Below are positions 1 through 5,349 of a DNA stretch of 6,830 nucleotides, in pieces. Source of the DNA: Bacillota bacterium. Its GTDB lineage: Bacteria; Bacillota; Bacilli; Paenibacillales; Paenibacillaceae. Within the stretch, counting starts at the first letter, position 1. Each line of letters begins with the position of its first letter. Location: assembly GCA_023418755.1 (NCBI GenBank), contig JAEZZE010000300.1, positions 1-6,830 of the forward strand, in the 5' to 3' direction. The translations under genes and the position numbers were made by a program. The notes beneath the pieces were generated by a model. The model saw nothing but the letters and a program-made list of their open reading frames with translations, had not been told where the DNA came from and did not search any database.

Positions 1-359
1 TGCACGGCGACGTAGTTGTTCAGCCCCGCATCCACGGACCCTGCGCCCAATCCCAGAGGAATCGCGAATACGATCAGCCAGATCAACGAAGGCGACCAGG
101 CGAATCCGAGCAGCGCTCCCGCCGTCAGCATGCAGCTCGCCAGCGTTACTAGGCCCACGCCGTACCGCCGAACGACGGCTCCGCTGGCCAGGCTCGACAC
201 GATCGTGCTGCCCGCGATCGCCATCGAGATCGCCCCGGCGGTGCCTATGGAAGCGCCCAGTTCCGTCCTCATTACGGGCCATGCCGACCCGAGCAGGGAA
301 TCCGGCAAACCCAGGCTGATGAAGGCCAAATAAATAATAACAATAAAAAAAGTGGCCAT
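1..359 (-). CDS. MFS transporter, N-terminal part (cut by window edge)
   Basis: The first 119 residues of a major facilitator superfamily permease are visible; the rest lies beyond the left edge. Four hydrophobic segments can be seen at about residues 3-24, 36-58, 68-87 and 91-115. The stretch GLPDSLLGSAWP near residue 17 and the GLGAG...DAGLNNYV pattern near residues 103-117 resemble the fucose-permease-like branch of MFS, and GAVVRRYG (60-67) is in the place of the usual loop 2-3 motif. The start is ATG at 359-357. No other start codon lies in frame just upstream, and a GAAGGAG ribosome site lies about 12 bases before it, slightly far. It begins 26 bases after the ROK repressor gene stops, on the same strand, so the two are probably one transcript. 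I infer that the repressor controls this permease and that the substrate is a sugar or sugar derivative; the substrate cannot be read from the fragment. Confidence 0.88.
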   Translation of the reverse strand, partial: MATFFIVIIYLAFISLGLPDSLLGSAWPVMRTELGASIGTAGAISMAIAGSTIVSSLASGAVVRRYGVGLVTLASCMLTAGALLGFAWSPSLIWLIVFAIPLGLGAGSVDAGLNNYVAV

Positions 360-385
360 AAGATGTGCGTGCTCCTTCGTCTTCT

Positions 386-1390
386 TTATCCGTCCGTTTG
401 CGAGAGCAGCAAGCTCAGGCCGAGACTTTGCAGGCCGGCCAAGTAGTCCCCCCGCCACTCGCTTGCCGCCAATTCCGGAAGATGCTCCCTTGGAACGTAA
501 GCGGCGGCGCGCTCCGCGATCGTCTTCAGCAAGGACTCGTCGATCTCGTCCCTGTTGAAAATAAAATAATGGGGATTCAGGATCGAAGCCGTCGAAGCGA
601 CCAAGCGACCGATCGCCTCCATCCGGGCGGAATCTCCCATCCTAAGCGCTTCGGCGAAATTGCTTCGATCGTGCAGCGGGACGAACGCCACTTCCCCCGA
701 GAAAAACGACTTGCCCCGAACGACTTCGCCATTCACGACGATTCCGGCTCCCGGCCCGTTTTGTCCCAAATACAAATAAACGGCGGTGCCTCCGTCCCGC
801 GGCTTCGTACGCGAGATATAGCCGAGCACGGCGGCGTTCATATCGTTCTCCACTACGGCCGGCAGCCCCGTCCGTTCCTGAACGAAGCTCTTCAGGTCGA
901 AATTCCGGAATTGCTCGTAAGACGGAATGAGGAAGATTTCCCCTTCGTTCACCGCCCCCGGAACGCCGAGCGACACGGACCGAAGCTTGGGATGGGCCAG
1001 CTTGATCCGCCCGATCAGATCCGTTAAGCGGGAAGCGTCTTCGTCGAGAAAACCGTCCGCGCCGCCCTGCTCGATCGTCTCCCCCAAGCAGTCGAAGAGA
1101 GTATAGCGGGTCTCGTCCTTCTCCAGGAAGATGGCCAATCCCAGCATGTACCCGGGATCGTAGCGATATCTTTTGGCTCTTCTGCCTCCGCTGGACTCGT
1201 CGTATCCGACCGAGACCGCTTCTCCGCGGGCTTCCATTTCGTCCAAAAACTTGCCCGCGGTAGGAAAGCTGATCCGCAAGCTTCGGCTCAATTCCGCCTT
1301 CGTGGCGCTGCCCCGTTCCAGCAATACCGACCGAATGCCGCGCATAATGGCCGGTTTCGCCGGTTGCGGCGTTAGTCGTCCATCGGTCAC
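386..1390 (-). CDS. ROK-family transcriptional repressor
   Basis: A 334-residue protein with an N-terminal winged helix-turn-helix (about residues 14-60) followed by a ROK sugar-kinase-like domain (about 80-330). ROK landmarks are GVPG (142-145), ENDMNAA (181-187, with the Asp of the kinase-type active site) and GPGAGIVVNGEVVRG (212-226). The DxGxT phosphate-binding loop is missing from the start of the domain, so it is most likely a ligand-responsive repressor of the NagC/Mlc/XylR type and not a kinase. The usual GEIGH motif reads GEVAF (232-236), and the zinc motif CxCGxxGCxE that should follow is absent. The start is GTG at 1390-1388, supported by GAGAGGAG seven bases upstream. The gene leads an operon with the MFS permease and has its own promoter with a palindrome at the start point, which suggests autoregulation. 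Its effector is unknown. Confidence 0.92.
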   Translation of the reverse strand: MTDGRLTPQPAKPAIMRGIRSVLLERGSATKAELSRSLRISFPTAGKFLDEMEARGEAVSVGYDESSGGRRAKRYRYDPGYMLGLAIFLEKDETRYTLFDCLGETIEQGGADGFLDEDASRLTDLIGRIKLAHPKLRSVSLGVPGAVNEGEIFLIPSYEQFRNFDLKSFVQERTGLPAVVENDMNAAVLGYISRTKPRDGGTAVYLYLGQNGPGAGIVVNGEVVRGKSFFSGEVAFVPLHDRSNFAEALRMGDSARMEAIGRLVASTASILNPHYFIFNRDEIDESLLKTIAERAAAYVPREHLPELAASEWRGDYLAGLQSLGLSLLLSQTDG

Positions 1391-1416
1391 GAGATGTCTC
1401 CTCTCTCTTCGGATTC

Positions 1417-1440
1417 ACTTTTTAAATCAATTTAATAAGT
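1417..1440. promoter_or_regulatory. Palindromic operator, probable ROK repressor site
   Basis: Arms ACTTTTTAAAT (1417-1427) and ATTTAATAAGT (1430-1440) flank the central CA and are reverse complements at 10 of 11 positions. The site is strikingly AT-rich for this GC-rich DNA. It covers about +1 to +24 of the predicted ROK transcript, where a bound repressor would block transcription. AT-rich palindromes of this size are typical of ROK repressors such as NagC, Mlc and XylR. That this protein binds here is inferred. Confidence 0.68.
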
Positions 1441-1447
1441 TGCTCCG

Positions 1448-1476
1448 ATCATAGCAGGAATGGCTCCCGCTGACAA
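1448..1476 (-). promoter_or_regulatory. Sigma-A promoter of the ROK-MFS operon
   Basis: Read on the minus strand, the -35 is TTGTCA (1476-1471), followed by a 17-base spacer and the -10 TATGAT (1453-1448) preceded by TGC, an extended -10. Each hexamer differs from consensus at one position. Transcription should start near 1441, giving a leader of about 50 bases before the GTG start and placing the palindrome 1417-1440 directly at the start point. Confidence 0.75.
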
Positions 1477-1492
1477 GAGCGAAGCCCGTTGA

Positions 1493-1507
1493 CCGATGCG
1501 GCATCGG
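1493..1507. promoter_or_regulatory. Perfect 15-base dyad upstream of the ROK promoter
   Basis: CCGATGC (1493-1499) and GCATCGG (1501-1507) are exact reverse complements around one G. The centre lies about 59 bases upstream of the predicted start, a distance often used by activators. A second short inverted repeat, TCGGGA / TCCCGA (1504-1519), overlaps its right arm. The binding protein is unknown, and in GC-rich DNA a dyad of this size can arise by chance. Confidence 0.35.
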
Positions 1508-1552
1508 GAATACTCCCGAGATTGCCGCCTGACGGATTCTCGAAAAACAATT

Positions 1553-1620
1553 AAAAAACGCGCGAACGGAGCCGCCCCCTTTGCGGCCTCTAGGCACCGC
1601 TTAAGAGAATGGCTCCGTTC
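1553..1620 (-). terminator. Probable Rho-independent terminator of the HtrA-like gene
   Basis: Read on the minus strand, GAACGGAGCC (1620-1611) and GGCTCCGTTC (1573-1564) form a perfect 10-base-pair stem. A run of six T (1558-1553) follows after CGCGC, and a second T run lies a little further on. The 37-base loop is long for a terminator but can fold into an inner hairpin (GCGG..GCC / GGC..CGC). It lies about 50 bases after the protease stop codon and before the ROK promoter, so it would separate the two units. The five GC bases between stem and T run make it less than ideal. Confidence 0.55.
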
Positions 1621-1668
1621 CTTATTTTATGAGCTCCTGTATTCCCGCTACCGCTCCGATATTCGCGC

Positions 1669-2697
1669 TTAGGAAGTCGCGGGCTTCGCGTTCATCAGCC
1701 CGGTTAACGCTTCTTTAATGACCGAGGACGGGATCGCGAACCCGATGCCCTGCGCTTCGGCGTTGACCGCCGTGTTCATCCCGACGAACTCGCCCCGCTC
1801 GTTCAGAAGCGGTCCGCCCGAATTGCCCGAGTTGATCGAAGCGTCGGTCTGCAGCAGGTTCCGGTACGTATGGTTGCCCTGTTCGTCGGCTATCGTAATC
1901 TCCCGCCCTTTGGCGCTGAGGACGCCCAGCGTCATCGTATGGTCGAGGCCGTACGGATTGCCGATGGCGATCACCCAATCCCCGATGCTCGTCCGATCGA
2001 CGTCCCCCAGCTCCAGGGCGGGAAAAGCCTGCCCGTCCGGGCTTTCCACCTTCAGCACGGCCAAATCCAGCTCGTAATCCGAGCCTACGAGCTTGGCCGT
2101 CAGCGGCTCGTCGTAGCCTTCCACCGTCACTTTAAGCTCTTCCGCGTCCGCAACGACATGCTCGTTGGTCAGAATATAGCCGTCCTTCGAGTAAAAGAAG
2201 CCCGTTCCCGATCCGGCCAGCACCGGCTCGGAAGCTTGGCGCTGCTGCTCTCCGCCTCCCCTGCCTCCGAAGAGGCTTCTCACGGGATAGTTCGGGACCG
2301 CGTAATTTTCGATCTTGACCACCGCCGGGCTGACCGTCTCGAATACGGAAGCGATATCGCCTTTCGCCTTCGCGGACGCCGCCGTTATCCCCGATACGGG
2401 CTCCGACGCGCTCTCCGGCGCTCCGGCCGCCGGATCTTGCCCGCCGAACAGATTGCCGCGATCCGCCGCATACCCGAATCCTCCGACAAGCATCGCCCCG
2501 ACCAGGAAGGAAGCCAAATAAGCGGAAAAAGAAGTGCCGTTCCCGCGCTTTCCAGAGCCGCCTCTACCCGAGGAGGGCTGCGGCCGGTATGCCTCCAATT
2601 CCTTCTCATAGGATGCCGTCAGCGGGGATGGGTATACCGTCGCCGGCTCGCGCCCGTCGTTCGTTTCATGCGTATCCGTCAAGTTGCGTTCGTTCAT
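1669..2697 (-). CDS. HtrA/DegP-like membrane-anchored serine protease without PDZ domain
   Basis: A 342-residue S1C-family trypsin-like protease. The order is a hydrophilic, probably cytoplasmic N-terminus (1-55), one transmembrane anchor (about 58-76), a low-complexity Gly/Ala/Ser linker, and the protease domain (about 115-335) outside the membrane. The triad is visible: His180 in TNEHVV, Asp211 in ELDLAVLKV and Ser293 in GNSGGPL. This is the layout of Bacillus HtrA/HtrB-type quality-control proteases, which degrade or refold damaged secreted proteins. Those normally carry a C-terminal PDZ domain of roughly 90 residues. Here the protein ends about 20 residues after GIGFAIPSSVI, and only a short stretch separates the stop from a terminator, so the PDZ domain is absent and not frameshifted. 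I chose ATG 2697-2695; an in-frame TTG at 2703 lies only four bases from the GGGAGG site and is less likely. The promoter region holds three 11-base direct repeats, suggesting control by a response regulator. Confidence 0.93.
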   Translation of the reverse strand: MNERNLTDTHETNDGREPATVYPSPLTASYEKELEAYRPQPSSGRGGSGKRGNGTSFSAYLASFLVGAMLVGGFGYAADRGNLFGGQDPAAGAPESASEPVSGITAASAKAKGDIASVFETVSPAVVKIENYAVPNYPVRSLFGGRGGGEQQRQASEPVLAGSGTGFFYSKDGYILTNEHVVADAEELKVTVEGYDEPLTAKLVGSDYELDLAVLKVESPDGQAFPALELGDVDRTSIGDWVIAIGNPYGLDHTMTLGVLSAKGREITIADEQGNHTYRNLLQTDASINSGNSGGPLLNERGEFVGMNTAVNAEAQGIGFAIPSSVIKEALTGLMNAKPATS

Positions 2698-2731
2698 CGT
2701 CAATCATCCTCCCGTTGCCTTCTATGCTTCT

Positions 2732-2776
2732 ATCATGGGGGACGGAGCTTAAACGGAACTTAAACGGAATTAAAAG
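2732..2776 (-). promoter_or_regulatory. Direct-repeat regulator site and -10 of the HtrA-like gene
   Basis: Written on the plus strand, ACGGAGCTTAA, ACGGAACTTAA and ACGGAATTAAA begin at 2742, 2753 and 2764, exactly 11 bases apart, so the copies face the same side of the helix. On the minus strand this reads as tandem TTCCGTTTAAG units. A -10-like CATGAT (2737-2732) follows, while no good -35 exists because the repeats occupy that place. This matches promoters activated by OmpR/PhoB-family regulators. B. subtilis htrA is controlled by such a regulator, CssR, but which protein binds here is unknown. Confidence 0.55.
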
Positions 2777-2801
2777 ATAGATGAAGTTCCCGAACGCGGT
2801 C

Positions 2802-4556
2802 TTACAGTTTAAACTTCGTTACGGCGGTCTCCAAGCGAACGCTTCTCTCCCTCAGCATCTCCGTCGTATCGGCGATCAGCTTCGCCGCCTCCGACTGCCG
2901 GGCGGACATTCGCTCGATCGCCTCCGTGCTTTCCGCCGTCCTGGCGGAAATGTGGGCAATCTGCTCCACCGACGCGGCGACTTCCTCGGAGCTTGCCAGC
3001 ACTTCCTCGATCACCGCGGACACTTCCTGGATTTGTCCGTTCACGTGACCGAACCGCTCCATCGTAAGCCGGAACAGCTTTTCCGCCCGATCGGACAGAT
3101 CCGAGCCCAGCCTCATCCCTTCGTTGCCGAGCCGCATTCTCTCGTCGATCTGCCCGGACTCCTGCTTGATTTGATGCAGCAGCGAAGTAATCCGCCCGAC
3201 GGACACGGCGGAGGATTCGGCGAGCTTGCGCACTTCTCCGGCCACGATCGCGAAGCCCGCCCCGTGCTCGCCCGCCCTGGCGGCTTCGATGGAGGCGTTA
3301 AGCGCGAGCAGCTTCGTCTGATCCGCGATATCCGTAATCGACCGCAGCGCCGGCTCGATCTCGTCCATATGCGAGTTGAGAATCTCGACGGACCGGGCCG
3401 TCTGCAGGGCTACGTCGGCCATCGCCAGCACTTGATTCCTTAACCGGCCGATGGAATCGGCGCCCTCTTCCGCGGAATCGAGCGCCTCGCCGGAAGCGCC
3501 GGATACGCCGGCCGACGCTTCCGAAGCCCTCTGGATGGCGACCGTAATGTCCTCCATCGACTTGGCGCTCTGCGCCGCCCCGATACGCTGATTGCTTGCG
3601 CCATCGGCCAACCGCGCCGCCGCATGCTCGAGCTCCGCGTTCGCCGCGACCATCCTATCCGCTTCCGACCCGAACCGCTCGGTCGAATTTATGAGATCGC
3701 GGGCGGTTAGCGCGATGTCCTTCATCACTTCCCCGAGCGTCACGCCAAGTCTATCGGTCATCTTCATCATGGCGGAATACGCCTGTCCGATTTCATCGTT
3801 CGGGCTTGCCCGTCCCGCGCCCAGTTGGGCTTTGGCTTCCGCCAGGTCCCCCCGGGCCATCGCTTCGGCTCCGCGAACGATCGTGCCGAGAGGGCGCAGC
3901 GCCCGAGATAAGAACAACACGATCAAGGCGAAAAAGACGATCGTCAACGCGCCCGTCGCAACGAACAGCATCGTGCTCTCCCCGATAACTTCCCGGTAGA
4001 TCGTCCGGGATACGGAGACGTCCGTATCGATCCCGATCGCGCCGATAACCTCCCCGCTCCCGTCGCGCAGAGGAGCGTAGGACGAAATGTAGTTCCCGTA
4101 TTCCGGATTGCGGATAATGCCCGACTTGGCCGACCGTCCGTCCAGAACCGCTTCGATCGCCTCCGGCGGCATATCGGTTACTTCGCCGATCGGAGAAGCC
4201 GCGTCCGAATCCCTCGGCTGGCCGTCGATCAGCAGCAGCGGCTGCTTGTTATCGTCTATTTTCACCGTATACACGTACAGGGCTCCGATCTGCATGCGGT
4301 AACGGTTCATTGCTTCGCGCAGACTCCAATATAGATCGCTCTCTTGAACGTCTTGAAGAAAGCTTTCGTAAGCTTGCAGGTCGAATTGTCCCGCGTAGGC
4401 TTCCGCCGTATGAATGCTGAAATTGCCGATCGCTTCCTCGCTCGCCTTTTTCGTGTTCGCGATTTGCATGTAGACGAGCGTGCCGGACAGGAGAATCAGT
4501 ATGGCCAGAATAAATGCGGAAAGCTTCGATACGAGACGGCTCCTGAATCTGATCAT
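2802..4556 (-). CDS. Methyl-accepting chemotaxis protein
   Basis: A full-length 584-residue chemoreceptor. TM1 is at about residues 12-32 and is followed by an extracellular sensing region of about 160 residues (33-193) that ends in GEVIGAIGIDTDVS, the pattern that closes Cache-type sensor domains. TM2 is at about 194-217, a HAMP linker at about 217-272, and then the long cytoplasmic coiled-coil signalling domain. The hairpin tip that contacts CheA and CheW is at 410-449 and is well kept (LLALNASIEAARAGE, then VAGEVRKLAESS). The usual QTN at the tip reads QTK (Lys415). There is no C-terminal NWETF-like tether. It should respond to a small extracellular ligand and control the kinase CheA; the ligand cannot be predicted. 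The start is ATG 4556-4554 with GAGAGG ten bases upstream. No terminator is evident in the 104 bases before the protease gene, so read-through is possible. Confidence 0.95.
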   Translation of the reverse strand: MIRFRSRLVSKLSAFILAILILLSGTLVYMQIANTKKASEEAIGNFSIHTAEAYAGQFDLQAYESFLQDVQESDLYWSLREAMNRYRMQIGALYVYTVKIDDNKQPLLLIDGQPRDSDAASPIGEVTDMPPEAIEAVLDGRSAKSGIIRNPEYGNYISSYAPLRDGSGEVIGAIGIDTDVSVSRTIYREVIGESTMLFVATGALTIVFFALIVLFLSRALRPLGTIVRGAEAMARGDLAEAKAQLGAGRASPNDEIGQAYSAMMKMTDRLGVTLGEVMKDIALTARDLINSTERFGSEADRMVAANAELEHAAARLADGASNQRIGAAQSAKSMEDITVAIQRASEASAGVSGASGEALDSAEEGADSIGRLRNQVLAMADVALQTARSVEILNSHMDEIEPALRSITDIADQTKLLALNASIEAARAGEHGAGFAIVAGEVRKLAESSAVSVGRITSLLHQIKQESGQIDERMRLGNEGMRLGSDLSDRAEKLFRLTMERFGHVNGQIQEVSAVIEEVLASSEEVAASVEQIAHISARTAESTEAIERMSARQSEAAKLIADTTEMLRERSVRLETAVTKFKL

Positions 4557-4583
4557 GATGTCAATACCTCTCTGACTTTAGTC

Positions 4584-4602
4584 GGGATTTGGTTCAAATC
4601 CC
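4584..4602. promoter_or_regulatory. 19-base perfect dyad in the chemoreceptor leader or promoter
   Basis: GGGATTTG (4584-4591) and CAAATCCC (4595-4602) are exact reverse complements separated by GTT. The dyad ends about 28 bases before the chemoreceptor start codon. A third copy of the half-site, AAATCCC, lies at 4639-4645, 43 bases (about four helical turns) from the second. It could be an operator or an RNA hairpin in the leader. I found no convincing -35/-10 pair or SigD-type motility promoter for the chemoreceptor nearby, so its exact relation to the start point is open. The rest of this 298-base intergenic stretch up to the next promoter shows nothing else I can name. Confidence 0.42.
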
Positions 4603-4814
4603 TAGTACTTTCGACACGGTTTTCGGTTTTTCCTTCGTAAATCCCAAAAAATGAAAGACGAGGCCGACTTTCGCGTTCAAAGGTATCCGCTCTCTCGGAG
4701 CAGGAGCAGGCCCTCGTTCTAACGGTTCCGCATCCCGGACGACGGCATGACGCCCGCGCATCGGGCATCGCTCGCCTCTGTCTGATTGTCCTCTAGCTTG
4801 CCTGGCCGGAAACG

Positions 4815-4846
4815 TGCTACACTAATTCCAGTTTTCGAGCAGGAGG
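4815..4846 (+). promoter_or_regulatory. Extended -10 promoter and ribosome site of the voltage-sensor-like gene
   Basis: TGC followed by TACACT (4818-4823) makes an extended -10. No good -35 is found at 16-18 bases; TTGCCT at 4798-4803 is only 14 bases away. The start would be near 4830. AGGAGG (4841-4846) lies eight bases before the ATG at 4855 and fixes that start over an in-frame upstream start at 4786. Confidence 0.5.
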
Positions 4847-4854
4847 CTCCCGGC

Positions 4855-5328
4855 ATGCCCAAGGCCCATTTCAAAAAGTGGTATTTGATCGTATCCTTGA
4901 TTCTCTCCCTCTATCTTGTCGGCGTCACGATCGTAAGCTTCACCACCGTATCCAAGGACATCAAAGCGCCGCTCGAAACGGCCGCCCGCTTCATTCTATG
5001 GTTTTTCATCGTCGAGCTGGGAGTGCTGTTCCTCGTTACGAAGGATGTCCGCAGATTTTTCAAGGAACAATGGCTGAGCATTCTCGCCGTGGTGTCGTCT
5101 CTATCCGTGACGCAGTTCGTCGATGCGGTCGTCGGACTAGGTTCGTTAACGGGGGTAAGCGCACTGAAGGGCTTGAAGGGGTTAAAGGCATTGAAGGGTC
5201 TGAAAGGCTTGAAGCTGTTCAAAGCCGCGAAAGGCGCGAAGGTCGCCAAATCGTACAAAATCGGCAAGAAAGCCTCGAAGGCCGCGAAGGATGTCGAGCT
5301 GCTGGAGCAGGAAGCCCGGCGGCCGTAG
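4855..5328 (+). CDS. Small membrane protein resembling a pore-less voltage-sensor domain
   Basis: A 157-residue protein that I cannot assign to a named family. Hydrophobic segments lie at about residues 9-30, 44-62 and 73-88. They are followed by a striking helix in which lysine stands at every third residue from 105 to 138 (twelve in a row), mostly as LKG or LKA units and then AKG-like units, with further lysines at 142 and 145. This resembles segments S1-S4 of voltage-gated channels. S2 contains F51-x-x-E54, like the charge-transfer centre, and RRFFKEQWLSILAVVSS (66-82) resembles the S2-S3 link and S3. The S3 aspartate appears replaced by Ser75, and lysine replaces the usual arginines of S4. 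No S5-pore-S6 follows: the tail is a short charged helix. It might sense membrane potential, be a proton-channel-like protein, or simply bind membrane or nucleic acid through the lysine helix. The gene stands alone with its own promoter, divergent from the chemoreceptor and convergent with the DUF6220-like gene. Confidence 0.82.
   Translation: MPKAHFKKWYLIVSLILSLYLVGVTIVSFTTVSKDIKAPLETAARFILWFFIVELGVLFLVTKDVRRFFKEQWLSILAVVSSLSVTQFVDAVVGLGSLTGVSALKGLKGLKALKGLKGLKLFKAAKGAKVAKSYKIGKKASKAAKDVELLEQEARRP
5164..5217 (+). repeat. Six 9-base units encoding LKG-type repeats
   Basis: Codons 104-121 of the voltage-sensor-like gene form six tandem 9-base units, each Leu-Lys plus Gly, Ala or Leu. The units differ mostly at third or otherwise synonymous positions: Leu is CTG, TTG or TTA, Lys AAG or AAA, and Gly GGC, GGG or GGT. 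The pattern continues more loosely as Lys-x-x up to about 5268. Such synonymous drift suggests an old repeat kept for its protein sequence and not a recent slippage. Confidence 0.7.
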
Positions 5329-5334
5329 CCGGGC
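5314..5334 (+). terminator. Hairpin between convergent genes, weak terminator candidate
   Basis: GCCCGGC (5314-5320) and GCCGGGC (5328-5334) form a perfect seven-base-pair GC-rich stem with a seven-base loop that contains most of the stop codon TAG (5326-5328). Only a short CCCTTTG follows on the plus strand, and the minus side also lacks a T run. It may slow polymerase from both convergent genes, but it does not meet the usual Rho-independent pattern. Confidence 0.3.
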
Positions 5335-5349
5335 AACCCTTTGATTCCG

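Noticed and set aside
642..1418. A long minus-strand reading frame overlapping the ROK gene.
   Set aside because: It is Arg/Gly-rich and in another frame of a gene with clear domain matches; a shadow of GC-rich coding DNA.
1870..2763. A 297-codon plus-strand frame opposite the HtrA-like gene.
   Set aside because: Composition is Arg/Leu/His-rich without any domain, and the opposite strand holds an intact protease with its catalytic triad.
2765..2796. An ECF-sigma-like promoter on the minus strand (GGAAC then CGTT) upstream of the HtrA-like gene.
   Set aside because: The spacing of about 19 bases between the elements is too long for that promoter class, and the elements overlap the direct repeats.
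4584..4612. GGTTCAAATCC looks like the T-arm of a tRNA, raising the idea of a tRNA gene or phage attachment remnant.
   Set aside because: No matching five-pair T-stem, acceptor stem or anticodon arm can be drawn around it, and no duplicated copy or integrase is present. The motif is explained by the 19-base dyad.
4553..4768. A 71-codon minus-strand frame upstream of the chemoreceptor.
   Set aside because: It overlaps the chemoreceptor start, is Arg/Cys-rich, has no domain and no clear ribosome site.
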